From the NCBI GenBank assembly GCA_032622095.1, contig CP136069.1:105800278-105864277 (forward strand): a stretch of 64,000 nucleotides of DNA. Reading direction: 5' to 3'. Under the pieces are notes generated by a model. That model did not search any database. It saw nothing but the letters and a program-made list of their open reading frames with translations, and was not told the DNA's origin. Positions 1 through 10,276 of this stretch are shown here, piece by piece. A program made the translations under genes and the position numbers. How positions within the stretch are numbered: the first letter of the stretch is position 1; each line of letters starts with the position of its first letter. Source of the stretch: Siphonodentalium dalli. Its lineage: Eukaryota > Mollusca > Scaphopoda > Gadilida > Siphonodentaliidae.

Positions 1-206
1 AGCGCATGCGCAGACGAGATCTCGGAAACGGGTGGAGCTATCGACTTGAAATTTGGTATGTGAATGTATCTTGCCCCGGATACGAATTTTATCGGGTCGC
101 CGAGCCCGTGCGACGCCAGCTTCGCGCATGCGCAGACCAGATATCGGAAACGGGTGGAGCTACCGACTTGAAATTTGGTTTTTGAATAGCCCGGACAACG
201 TCGAGC
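1..206 (+). repeat. Helitron family-2 tandem units, cut by window edge
   Basis: Nearly two copies of a ~123-bp unit that also fills 17.3-18.0 and 23.3-23.7 kb (there on the opposite strand). Each unit holds a GCGCATGCGC palindrome, a conserved GAAACGGGTGGAGCTA box and GATACGAATTTTATCGGGTC. The last unit runs into GCCCGGACAACGTCG at 188-202, the decayed left half of the Helitron 3' hairpin; the CTAG terminus is missing. The start of the element lies outside the window. Confidence 0.7.
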
Positions 207-372
207 TCAACAATTTTTCATCGGGTCAGTTCTTTCCGCCCGATGTACCTTAAATATTTTAGGGACGGGTACCATAATTTCTCTTGATTAAAAAGCCACA
301 ATTAACTCGTTGAAAAGCCAAAAAATTGTCATGTTTCTGACCAACGCCGCCAGTGGCGGGCTAACCTGCTAG
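207..372 (+). mobile_element. Helitron 3' end fragment
   Basis: This segment ends in CCGCC-AGT-GGCGG (stem-loop 347-359), nine bases, then CTAG at 369-372 followed by T. A hairpin about ten bases before CTRR, with T next, is the classical Helitron 3' end. The segment matches 1290-1359, the end of the next element. The 5' part is not recognisable and is probably lost. Confidence 0.6.
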
Positions 373-1359
373 TCTGCTATATATTTTGAGAACTACGTAA
401 ATATATGTGTATATTTTTCCTCTATAGAGTATAGACTCGAAAACGGCTGGACCGATTGGGCTCAAACTTCCCATCTAAGGTAAAAACCCACGGGAACGGT
501 CGTCGCAGCGTTTTGGAGAAGCTCCGAGCACCCGTTCTTCACTGCCAGTCACACAAAACGGCACTGTGGGGTTAATCGCGTTGATAGTTAAAGAGCGTTC
601 GTATCCGCAGTGTCGTTGATAAAGAGCGTATGCGTGTAATGAGATTCTTACGTCTGGGCACGTCAGCGTGACTGTATCCAGACATGAGCGTGTTGTGTGA
701 TTCTTACGTACTTAGGGCTTCCTATGAACGGGGATCGTGTCAGTTTTTCCGCGCGAGGTGATCTTCACCTTCAAACGGGTACCCACAAATGAAATACATG
801 TGTGTGTCCTTTATAGACTCGAACCGATTGAGCTCAAACTGGCTACCTACGGGAAGTGTCATGGACGAGTTAAATTGTGACCCCGACCTAACCTTGACCT
901 TGAAAATGATCAGTTCAAGGTCAAATCGGGTAAAATTGAAAAACAAATAATTAAATTAAAAAATTAAAAAGGCACAATTAACTCATTGAAAAACAAAAAA
1001 ATTAATTAAAAAATTAATTTTAAAAATTAATTAAACAAATTAAAAATTGTCATGTTTCTGAGATTTTCATCGGATCAGCTTTTCCGCCCGAGGTGATCTT
1101 CACCTTGAAACGGATACCCACAAATGATATATATATATACTCGAACCCATTGAGCTCAAACTTGCTACCTACGGGAAGTGTCATGGACGGGTTCAATTGT
1201 GACCCCGACCTGACCTTGACCTTAAAAATTATCAATTCAAGGTCAAGCGGGTAAAATTGATAAACAAAAAAAATAATAAAAAATTAAAAAAAATAATAAA
1301 AAAAAATAAAAATTGTCATGTTTCTGACGATTGCCGACAGTGGCTGGCTAACCTGCTAG
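373..1359 (+). mobile_element. Non-autonomous Helitron
   Basis: Starts TCTGCTATATATTTTGAG directly after the CTAG of the previous element (head-to-tail) and ends CTAG at 1356-1359, followed by T. A weaker hairpin (GCCGAC/GGCTGGC) lies upstream of the end. Inside are the family box GACTCGAAAACGGCTGGACC near 431, two versions of a block with GTGACCCCGACCT, and AT-rich stretches. No Rep/helicase coding sequence is present, so it would need enzymes supplied in trans. The ends agree with six other copies in the window. Confidence 0.65.
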
Positions 1360-1795
1360 TATATATATACATGCTGAACAGATGCAACATTTTATTCCCG
1401 CGAGGATTTACAAAAACGGCAAATAAATACACGGGGTTAATACCATAGTATATATATACCACATCATCTCTCCAAGGCTCTATAAACCTTCCAGAAAAGG
1501 GTTTTCTTTTGGGGTGTGAAATTGCTTAGCAAAAATGGGCTCGGAATGTTTTGGGGGTAAACATAAATGATAGACACACTTTGACGGGGGTAATCCATAA
1601 TCAAATAACCCCGTTCGAATACTTTAGATTCGGAGACATATATCGCTGCAGTTGTAATTTCACTAGACCTATATATTACAAAATTTTACTGATACTCACG
1701 AACCGATTTAAGTTGGCTTATTAGAAAATAAACGCTTTTTATTGGCGGAATAACGAGCACTCTCAAGTATATATACTTGGTATGTGGTATAATAT
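1360..1795. other. Non-coding, no recognised content
   Basis: AT-rich sequence with short TA runs at 1360, 1449 and 1768. A 23-base motif with TTGGCGGAATAACGAGCAC at 1742 recurs at 2198. No coding region or RNA gene seen. Confidence 0.5.
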
Positions 1796-2160
1796 ATTGC
1801 TCTACTGGCGGAGTAGCGGGCACACTCAGGGATATTTGACATACGGTAGAGGTGGTTAACACCACTGCCATATATATCGATCCATGCGCCAAGTGTCAAT
1901 TGTTAATAAAGAGCGTTTTTATTCAAAGGAACGCGATATTGACGAAGTAACGGACACGCTATAGAGTAATATTATCTCCTATACATATATATAGCGTGTC
2001 CGTTACTTCGTCAATAGCGCGTTCCATAGAATGAAAAACGCTCTTTATTAACAATTGACACTTGGTGCATGGATCGATATATCTGGCAGTGGTGTTAACC
2101 ATCTCTACCGTATGTCAAATATCCTTGAGTGTGCCCGTTACTCCGCCAGTAGAGCAATAT
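1796..2160. repeat. Long inverted repeat (foldback/MITE-like)
   Basis: Arm 1 (1796-1963) is the approximate reverse complement of arm 2 (1990-2160), with a 26-base spacer. The inner tips read CGGACACGCTATA and TATAGCGTGTCCG. The arms contain AATTGACACTTGG and AACACCACTGCC in opposite orientation. Short GTTACTCCGCCA/GTTACTTCGTCA-type motifs recur within the arms and just outside. No ORF. It is probably a non-autonomous DNA transposon, but clear target duplications were not found. Confidence 0.7.
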
Positions 2161-2257
2161 AGAGGAATACGTTGTTTAATCAAGTAATATTAACACGTTG
2201 GCGGAATAACGAGCACACTCTGGGATAATATTATAAGTTGCATTTTTATATTTTTAT

Positions 2258-2969
2258 GCCGGGGAGTGGCATGGGCCTGTTAATTTACCCGTGCGACGTG
2301 CGACGAGTATCACGGGATTTCGATGAAAATTAGTGTAAAATCGCGCAATTCGCCGAAAAGCAGAGGGGGAACAGCCTATTCGTTTGCCCGTGCGACGTGA
2401 CCTTTACCTTGAAATTGGGTCAATTCAAGGTCAAATCGCGAATTTTTATGGGATTTCGACGAAATTTGATACGTAGGGTTACTTTTGTCCACTGAGTGTT
2501 TTGGACGGGTCAAATCGTGACCCCACCTGACCTTGACCTTCAAAATGGACAATTCAAGGTCAAATCGCGCAATTCGCCGAAAAGCAGAGGGGAAACAACC
2601 CGGACGAAGTCGGGTCCACCAGTGACATTGACCTTGAAATCGGGTCAATTCAAGGTCAAATCGCGAATTTTTATGGGATTTCGACGAAATTTGATACATA
2701 TGGTTACTTTTGTCCACTGAGTGTTTTAGACTGGTCAAATCGTGACCCCGATCTGACCTTGACCTTCAAAATGATCAATTCAAGGTCAAATCGGGTAAAA
2801 CCGGATGGATTTCGACGGGTACTTTTGTCGGGTACTTTTGTCCGGGCAGTGTTTTGGACGGGTCAAATCGTGACCCCACCTGACCTTGACCTTCTAAATG
2901 GACAATTCAAGGCCAAATCGCCGAAAAGCAGAGGGGAAACACCCCGGACGCAGTCGGGTCCACCTGCTA

Positions 2970-2971
<2 letters not shown>
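2258..2971 (+). mobile_element. Helitron family-1 fragment with tandem core
   Basis: Three to four diverged copies of a ~120-bp unit with TGACCTTGACCTTCAAAATG and TTCAAGGTCAAATCG, then a hairpin-like CCCGGACGCAGTCGGG (2943-2958) and CTAG at 2968-2971 followed by T. The 5' terminal TC end is missing, so the copy is truncated near 2258. Each unit has inverted extended nuclear-receptor half sites (TGACCTTGA and TCAAGGTCA). Confidence 0.65.

Positions 2972-3010
<39 letters not shown>
2972..3010. repeat. (TA)n microsatellite
   Basis: About 19 uninterrupted TA dinucleotides between the CTAG end of one Helitron and the start of the next. Confidence 0.95.
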
Positions 3011-3013
<3 letters not shown>

Positions 3014-3807
3014 CATATTTTGGAAGATCTGTGTGTTTGTGTGTGTGTATGTGTGTGTATGTGTGTGTTCGCGATGGACTCGAACACGGCTGGACCGATT
3101 TCGACCAAACTTGGCACGGACACGTAATTCGACCCGGGAACGACCATGGGCCTATTGATTTTCAGATCCGAGGTCAACTTTCACGTGCCGAGGTCAAATC
3201 TGTTTTTACGCTGTGTTACGGGACTTTCATTTGAGTTCGGTGCTTACAAATCGATTCGAAACAGCGCGAATAATAACATGCCAGTCATAATAATGACACT
3301 GTGAGAATCTTTCGTGTATCCTCTTTCCAACGATATATAATGCGTATGTATCCGTTTTAGTTATCTGCCTCAATTATCAAGAAGAAGTGGTACTATCTTC
3401 CATCAGGATAAAAACAATGCGTAACTTCTATGACGTCGTTAGAGGTCATAACGTTAGATCACGTTAACGCTTAACCGGCCGATGAATTTGACTGTTTTAG
3501 ACGTCTTGGCGATATCTCGGGCACCGATGGTAATTTATCTTTACGTTGAAACTTGACAATTAATGAGCGTGTGTATATGAGGCGCGTTTATATACTTGAG
3601 TGGAAATCAAATCGGGTTAAACTGGCGGATTTTTACGGACGAAATTTGATGCATAGGGTATCTCGGTATCCGCTGGGCCGATTTCCCGGTATCCGCTGGG
3701 CCGATTTCCACCATTTTTGGGGTGTTGGTGTTTGACCCCTCCTGACCTTGACCTTCAAAATGGTCAATTCAAGGTCAAAGCCCGGACGAAGTCGGGTCAC
3801 CTTCTAG
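3009..3807 (+). mobile_element. Non-autonomous Helitron, family 1
   Basis: Starts near ATTACATATTTTGGAAGATC, followed by a GT-rich microsatellite (3031-3069) and GACTCGAACACGGCTGGACC. It ends with a perfect hairpin CCCGGAC-GAA-GTCGGG (3781-3796, two unpaired), TCACCTT, and CTAG at 3804-3807 followed by T. The middle (3240-3700) is unique to this copy and has no convincing ORF. CGGTATCCGCTGGGCCGATTTCC is partly duplicated at 3663-3710. Confidence 0.7.
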
Positions 3808-4365
3808 TATATATATCAAGGTCAAGTGGGTTCACGATTTGACCAGTCCAAAACACTGCCCGGACAAAAGTACCCGACAAACGTGCCCGTCGAAATCCAT
3901 CCAGTTTTACCCGATTTGACCTCGAATTGATCATTTTGAAGGTCGAGGTCAGGTCGGGGTCACGACTCGACCCGTCTAATACACTCAGTGGACAAACGTA
4001 ACCCTACGTATCAAATTTCGTCGAAATCCCATCAATATTGGCGATTTGACCTTGAATTTACCAGAGGTCAAGGTCACGTCGCACGGGCAAATGAAAATGT
4101 TTATGAGAATCCCCATACGAAAGTACCCCCCACGTACCAAGTTTCATCAAAATCCCGTGATATTCGGGCGTTTCACCTTGAAATGACCCGATTTCAAGGT
4201 CAAGGTCACGTCGCACGAGCAAATTAATTGGCCTATGGCACTGCCCGGCCGAAAATACCCCCACATAGCAAGTTTCATCGAAATCGGCTCGGCCGTTTTC
4301 GAGTCCATTGGAAACAGACAGACACACACACACAGACACACAGATCTTCCAAAATATATAATAGA
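3808..4365 (-). mobile_element. Non-autonomous Helitron, family 1, 3'-truncated
   Basis: On the minus strand this starts TCTATTATATATTTTGGAAG at 4365, has a TG-rich microsatellite and the CGGCCGAGCCGATTTCGATG box, then tandem ~125-bp units rich in TCAAGGTCA. The hairpin and CTAG end are missing at 3808, where it abuts the plus-strand copy. Its 5' end touches the CTAG of the next minus-strand element at 4366, a head-to-tail junction. Confidence 0.65.
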
Positions 4366-4925
4366 CTAGAAGGTGACCCGACTTCGTCCGGGCTTTGACC
4401 TTGAATTGTCTATTTTGAAGGCCAAGGTCAAGTGGGGTCACGATTTGACCAGTCCAAAACACTGCCCGGACAAAAGTACCCGACAAACGTGCCCGTCGAA
4501 ATCCATCCAGTTTTACCCGATTTGACCTCGAATTGATCATTTTGAAGGTCAAGGTCAGGTCGGAGTCACGATTTGACCCGTCCAAAACACCCAGTGGACA
4601 AAAGTAACCCTATGTATAACATTTCGTCGAAATTGGCGATTTGACCTTGAATTGACCCTATTTCAAGGTCAAGGTCACGTCGCACAGGCAAATGAATATG
4701 CTTATGAGACTCCCCAGACGAAAGTACCCCCACATACCAAGTTTCATCGAAATCCCGTGATACGTCGCACGGGTAAATTAATAGGCCCATGTCACTCCCC
4801 AGCCGAAAATACGCACACATACCAAGTTTCATCGAAATCGGCTCGGCCGTTTTCGAGTCCATCGATTACAGACAGACACACACACACAGACAGACACACA
4901 CAGATCTTCCAAAATATATAATAGA
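4366..4925 (-). mobile_element. Complete short non-autonomous Helitron, family 1
   Basis: On the minus strand it starts TCTATTATATATTTTGGAAG at 4925, preceded by A. It ends with CCCGGACGAAGTCGGG, TCACCTT and CTAG at 4366, followed by T. These are all the Helitron end rules: 5' TC, 3' hairpin plus CTRR, insertion between A and T, no target duplication. At 560 bp without coding sequence it is a non-autonomous copy. Contents are a (TG)n/(TCTG)n tract, the AACGGCCGAGCCGATTTCG box and ~1.5 tandem units. Confidence 0.75.
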
Positions 4926-4991
4926 TATATATATAGGAAGTTCTTATCAATATGATAACACCAATTAAAGACCCATCAAATCTTTAATGTC

Positions 4992-5027
4992 GTACTAGCT
5001 TTCGGCTATACAGCCTTCGTCGGGTAC
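4992..5027 (-). ncRNA. Degenerate hammerhead-ribozyme-like motif
   Basis: On the minus strand the sequence reads GTAC, CCGACGA, A, GGC-TGTATA-GCC, GAAA, GCTA, GTAC. The order matches a hammerhead core (CUGAUGA, stem II, GAAA, outer stem I), but U4 is C here and stem II is only three pairs with an unpaired A. Penelope-like elements are known to carry hammerhead motifs in their terminal repeats. This motif lies on the same strand as, and 1.4 kb downstream of, the Penelope remnant at 6464-7856. The U4 change makes cleavage unlikely. It could also be just the conserved Penelope terminal signature. Confidence 0.4.
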
Positions 5028-5066
5028 ATGAATGAACAATCATTTGAAAATACACATTGATATATG

Positions 5067-5226
5067 CCATCAACGTCGTTTTTCGGTTGATCTATGAGCG
5101 TATAGACCGATCAGTAGACGAATAACATATACTGTATAATTCCGCGAAGCGGATTATACTAAGTATGTTATTCGTCTACTGATCGGTCTATACGCTCATA
5201 GATCAACCGAAAAACGACGTTGATGG
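5067..5226. repeat. 160-bp near-perfect palindrome
   Basis: Arms of about 63 bp begin CCATCAACGTCGTTTTTCGG and end with its reverse complement at 5226. The loop folds again as ATAATTCCGCGAAGCGGATTAT. It contains no coding capacity. It probably inserted into the 3' region of the Penelope-like element. Confidence 0.85.
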
Positions 5227-6463
5227 CTTATAATTACAACTTTAACACTTTATTTTCAACTGTCTACTATTAATCCATCTCAGAAAATTAATTGCCAAAA
5301 CATGATTTTCCGTTGGACGATCTCGGAATTTGGTTGATGGGCCGAAAATAAATTGGCCGAAATTGTCAACGAGCAACTTCGCCAAGCAAAATTTCAGAAA
5401 ATAAATATTTACACTTCAACTTCAATTTTCAGCAATGAACTATCCATGATCAAAAGAATTACTTGTTGGGCTACGATTTACGTTTAAAATGACTCATTAA
5501 CAACACAATAATTATCAACACACACAGAGTCGAATCCACGATCTCCGGTAAAATTATTAACTCCAGACCAGTCCAGACTCCAGCCCGATGACGATGTAAT
5601 TTGTAAACTAATGCCCTGATCATATACAATGTACTCGTGGCAAAATTAATGTCATCAGCATTGTTATGAAGCTGAAAAGTGCTAAAAGGGTTGTAATCGG
5701 GTAACACATTTTATTTATTTCCAATAAAATTTGCCATTTTGATCAGCCTGATTCATGATAAGTTGTGTTCACAGCAGTAACTATACACGTTGTCATAGAC
5801 GCTTTTTCGAAAATTGGACAAATGAAAAACGCGGCACAAACTTTTAGTGTTCAGTCGAGGGTTACAAAAACATGAATACAGCTGAAATGAACAGACATAA
5901 GTATAGTATAGTGTCCGTAAGAAGCAGAAAAAAGCAATCAAGACATCAACTACTAGTTCAAATGTTTCTAGCATTGAGTTTTCGAGTTGTTTTTTCACTG
6001 AAATTCTAATGGAATTCTCGTTCCGCGCTTTCGCGTCATCCAGGGACGTCGTGTGGGGCGACGGTTATAGACTCGCCCATTTTACTTAAAGTGTCACTAC
6101 GCGATGTGACTCGTCTACTGCAAAGTATATGCACTGATAGACGCAGGTCACGCGGTAGCCTCTCGACCAATCAAATGCCCGCATTTCGACGAAAACGAAA
6201 GTAGTTGTAATTATATACAGACAAACTTGTTTATCGCGTAACTATGACGTTAACGAACGTTACCTGACAAAATTTGGCGCCAAATGAAAAATGGCGGGAA
6301 AACTTACTGGTGAAAGACGCGCCAAACATAGAAGCTACATGTGTAGCGTTGTGAAGAAAAGTCAATGCTTGTGTATATGGGAACTCATATAGCTTAGAAG
6401 CAGTCCATACAATGTATAAGCATATTTTAGATAATGAGAGTTGGACCAAGGAGAAATTGTAAA
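5227..6463. other. Non-coding, possible Penelope 3' region
   Basis: Low-GC sequence without a recognisable ORF or RNA. It lies between the GIY-YIG stop codon and the hammerhead-like signature, so it may be the 3' untranslated part of the Penelope-like element, with later changes. No repeats shared with the rest of the window were noticed. Confidence 0.35.
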
Positions 6464-6958
6464 TTATGACCAACTCGCCATGAAACCACGGTCCTTATTA
6501 ATGCCACGATAAAAACTTCCAAACAGTTCTATATGTTGTAATTCGGCCACACGTCTCTCTTGCATGTCCGAAAGTCCACCTCTTAATACTTTGATGCGGA
6601 TGTCATCGGGTGTGTGTTGTGGTTGACAGAAATGTTCTGCTATGGGTAGATTCAAGTCCCTGTTGTTGATGTTCTGCCTATGCCCCGTCACTCGTTTGCA
6701 GAGAGGTTGGCCTGTTTCACCAATGTAATGCATTTCTGGACAATTTGCGCACGTAATGATATACACAACACCACTCGAGACACACGAGAACTGGCCCATA
6801 TCCTGGAACACGCGCCCATTGCGCATAAGAACATCGGCCTTGTTAATTAACACACACATCCCACATCTCGGCCTGTTACATGGAAATGTACCATTGGGTG
6901 ACTGTCCACCAGAAGATGGTAGCTTACTTGTTACTAATTTCCGCTTCGAGTTGGGTGG
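6464..6958 (-). pseudogene. GIY-YIG endonuclease domain of Penelope-like element
   Basis: After the in-frame TAA at 6959-6961, the same frame reads through a linker with GTFPCNRPRCGMC, the cysteine motif found between RT and endonuclease in these elements. It then reaches VVYIITCANC and HYIGETGQPLCKRVTGHRQ, the GIY-YIG core with its conserved arginine, and a later RVAELQHIELFGS with the metal-binding glutamate region. The domain nicks target DNA for priming in active elements. Here it is cut off from its RT by a stop and a frameshift. The domain itself looks full length, ending GFMASWS. Confidence 0.87.
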
Positions 6959-7076
6959 TTACCTCATGGCGACAACCGGTCTTTCGTTAAACACGTTCCT
7001 GAGATGAAGGTTAGCTGCTCGTAATAATGCCATTCAGAGATGTAGTGATTGTGCGTAATTTTTCTAGCTGTGGGTG

Positions 7077-7853
7077 TCAGTTTACCACGAGGGGAACTCG
7101 ATCTGATGATGTTTTGTCCCGATATTGAAGGAGCATCTCCCTGTCCAAACATTTCGCTTTTCCCAATTGTTTATTAATCGAACGTCTGTCGTATCCCAAA
7201 TTCGAGAATTGTGAGCGTAGTTCACTGAACTGTTCGTCTCTTACTTTTTCCTGAGAATTGATGCGTTGGTAACGAATGCCTTGACTGTAGATAATGGCTT
7301 GTTTCGTGTGGTCGGGATGAAAACTAATGGGGTTTAGATATGAAAATCTGTCCGTAGGTTTTCTGAATACCTTTGTGAATAACTGATCGGCATTGTTTTC
7401 GACTGTAACATCGAGAAAGCTGATATCGGTGTGAGAAAATTCCATTTTGAACTGGATTGAAGGATTGCACTGATTGAATGCTCGATGAAATATTTCCAAT
7501 TCAGCGACTCCGTGTTCCCATATCATGAATATGTCGTCGATAAACCTGAGATAAATTCGCGGTTTGAGAGTCTGTGTAGCTAAGAACTTTTCCTCCAACT
7601 CTGTCATGAATATATTGGCATATTGAGGCGCCATGGGTGTCCCCATTGCAGTACCTTTAATTTGTTTGTAAAACTTATTCTCGAACACGAAATAGTTATG
7701 TTTAAGAATATATTCAATTAACTTCATAACCGAATATTTAGTTACTCCGTCTGATTCAGTCTCATCGTCGTGAAATCTCTGTCGAACTGCCGCTATGCCA
7801 TCTGTGTGTTCAATTTGAGAATATAGGGACACCACATCCATGGTGACTAACAT
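7077..7853 (-). pseudogene. Penelope-type reverse transcriptase, C-terminal half
   Basis: An open stretch of 258 codons. Near the start is MDVVSLYSQIEH (the DVxSLY aspartate motif), about residue 68 KGTAMGTPMAPQYANIF, about residue 103 RFIDDIFMIW with the catalytic DD pair, and about residue 140 HTDISFLDVTV. These are typical of Penelope RTs, which are related to telomerase. The frame ends at PLVVN and stop; homology continues in another frame (KLTPTARKITHNHY), showing a one-base frameshift. The fingers region upstream of the first aspartate is lost. No promoter is visible. Confidence 0.88.
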
Positions 7854-7860
7854 ATATATA

Positions 7861-8085
7861 TATAACGAAATAACGGGTGTTTTAGTTAATGAATGTTCTT
7901 CAAACTACTTCTGAACAAAGATGCCAGTTATTTCGTCAATAATCATCCCACGGAGATATCGGAGGGGTGCATGTTATAGGTTGAACACTCCCACTGGATA
8001 AAATATAACGAAATAACGGTTGTTTTAGTTAATGAAGGTTCTTTAACCTATCACTGATCAAAGATGTCCGTTATCAGTAGAGTAT
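7861..8085. repeat. Two-copy ~144-bp tandem repeat
   Basis: AACGAAATAACGG with TGTTTTAGTTAATGAA follows at 7863 and again near 8007, each copy running to GATCAAAGATGTCCGTTAT or a variant. The GTTATTTCGTCA motif resembles the 20-base motifs around the inverted repeat at 1.8-2.2 kb. Confidence 0.7.
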
Positions 8086-9459
8086 ATGAGCGAGTGGTCA
8101 CTATTCTTTGCCATTTTGGGAAACGAATGGTTGTCTCTTTCAATTTAATGGGTAAGAATGCAAATATATATAGGCCTGAAAATGGCGTGACGCGCAGAAT
8201 AACTTCTCACATTTTCCAGGTTCACAAGCATTCACGCACCATGGAAATGAACGAAACAATAATTTCCAATCAATCGATTATTTATATTATTCTGTCTTAC
8301 TGTAAAATGTTTGTCAAATGTTTAAATATGTTATTATTTTGATTGGAATAAAATATGTTTACACTAAACATATAATATTATATTTCAACTGTAAAACCTC
8401 AAAGGAATAGGAACAAAAAGAGGTTTGGAGCTATGTCTCGCGCACAGTATCAGACAAGCCTGGGAAAAGGTTAGGTGCACTCTAAACTAGTATTTATTAT
8501 TTTCCGAAGAAGGAGCGAATATTTTCGGTAGATACACGTAACAGAATTTCCCTAATAACCAATTTCACCAAAAACAAAAACATGAAAGCCAGACTGGTTC
8601 CATTCTTTGGATTTTCGAAGGAACAACTCAGTTAATAACTAACGTTGAGGTCTTTTGATATTAGAGACCTTTCGCATCCTCACGTTTACGAATACGGATA
8701 GCTATTCGTAGTCGTAAGTCTATCCGTATGGCCAAAAAGTCCTTTCGCAAAACGATTACGCGTACGACCCGGGATTCTCGTGATATATTGTGGCAATACA
8801 GGTATACATGCCAGGTCATATGTGGTGGAAATTCAGTTCGTTGTTAACATGTATGACCAGATAGACGTTATGCTGATGGGGAATAGGGGTTCCTGAATTT
8901 GGACCTCACATCAACCACGAAGCCATCGTTCAAGCCCCTTCAAGTCCGCGATTTGATTTCAATGCGATTTCGGCTTCACCTCTTTGAGTTTAGGAAATCC
9001 GACATAAGGTCTGTGAGCTCGCTGATGTGCATCACTTCTGATTTGTTACTACAAAATCGAACAAAGTCGACACTGTAGAAGCGATGTGCATCAAGTTGCT
9101 TTTTTGTCAGATATTTGACAAACCGGCAAAATTTCGTTGAACAAAATGTTGATAAATAACAGGTTTTGGGCAATTTTATGTTATAGTTGACTGTGGTTAG
9201 CATTAATTTTGAGCAATTACTCGATTCTGATAACAGAAGCGGCTTTAAAAAAAAAATTGTTGTTGGAATCTGATGATATGGGGACATCTAATCGGATTGA
9301 GTACCTTTAAATGCCGCATTTGTGCGTGTTTTTTAAATTAAAAATAAATGCAAAGAACAAACCTGACAGAGACTGCTGATCTATATGGTGATGTCGGTGG
9401 GTGTGCCAAATATTCTTTTAGTTACGGTTCAGGAACAGAAATCACTAGGGTAGGTTCAG
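8086..9459. other. No recognised gene
   Basis: Only short chance ORFs. AT-rich sequence without satellite structure; nothing supported as coding or RNA. Confidence 0.5.
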
Positions 9460-9695
9460 ATTACTTAGATAGAAAGAGTAATTTATGTAACTTAGTACTC
9501 GGTTATGAATTCCATGTAATTTTAAAATGCCCTGCATTACAGACTCTACGAGAGAGATATAAAACCCAACTTCTACCGAAAACCGAATATTATTAAATTG
9601 AATGAACTATTCAATTCGGGAAAGGGGAAGAGAACACTAAATATTTCACTATTCATTAATAGGGTTATGCCATTCTCTAGGCTCTCCTGAGGCAT
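9460..9695 (+). pseudogene. LINE ORF2 C-terminal fossil
   Basis: In two frames the plus strand reads CNLVLGYEFHVILKC (C, x8, H, x4, C, the zinc-binding tail of many LINE ORF2 proteins), ALQTLRERYKTQLLPK and, after a frameshift near 9590, IIKLNELFNSGKGKRTLN. This is the typical end of a jockey/L2-type ORF2. RT and endonuclease are absent upstream, so it is a 5'-truncated dead copy. Confidence 0.6.
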
Positions 9696-9796
9696 TCTAT
9701 AACTGCACACGTTAGGACACCACCATGGGTTGTTGAATTAAATAATTGTTGAATTTCACTATACTTTACTATCTTGCCCATAATAATCACTGAACC

Positions 9797-10120
9797 TGGA
9801 TTGAATTAACCCGTCGTAATAAGCATATTTTAGTTGGTTGTTTTTATCGCCCATCTGACGACCCCGTTTCTATATGGGATAAAATTGAGTCTTTGATCGA
9901 TAAAGCTAGAGACACCTGATATGAATTAATAGTTGCTGGAGATTTTAATGAAGACCAAGTGTTATTCCCAAGAGGAAAGGTTCACCAAATATGCAATGCA
10001 TGTGGCCTAAAATTAATAAAAACGTCGCCAACTCATTTTTCGTCAAACTCCAATTCGACAATTGATCTATTTCTCGTCAGCAATTTAAACAAGAAATCCA
10101 TAGTCAGAAATGGTAACGCC
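9797..10120 (+). pseudogene. LINE APE endonuclease fossil
   Basis: One frame reads WIELTRRNKHILVGCFYRPS, then (after TGA at 9917-9919) ELIVAGDFNED, ICNACGLKLIKTSPTHFS and NSTIDLFLVSN. GCFYRP, GDFN and the S-T-I-D-L motif are landmarks of APE-type LINE endonucleases. The N-terminal catalytic Asn/Glu part and everything after the ID motif are missing. It lies just downstream of a LINE C-terminal fossil but in 5' to 3' order cannot be the same copy. Confidence 0.75.
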
Positions 10121-10276
10121 ACCAAGATCGTATTATTAGCCATAAATATAAATAATAATACAATTATTCTATAAACTAGCTTTCAAATTTTATGCGGGAA
10201 ATTTGCGTACTTCCATATTTCAAGTTTTCCCGTTTCTCGTGTCATACATTACTTTCATCAAACTGTCTTCTTTATT

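Larger units (their letters stand above)
6464..7856 (-). mobile_element. Penelope-like element, 5'-truncated and broken
   Basis: Minus-strand remnant of a Penelope-like retroelement, read 7856 to 6464: the C-terminal half of the reverse transcriptase, a linker with a C-rich motif, then a GIY-YIG endonuclease. Such elements encode RT and GIY-YIG in one polypeptide. The RT N-terminal half is gone: homology stops at a TA run (7851-7861), a typical 5' truncation by incomplete reverse transcription. The reading frame is broken by a frameshift near 7077 and an in-frame TAA at 6959-6961, so the copy is dead. Confidence 0.85.
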
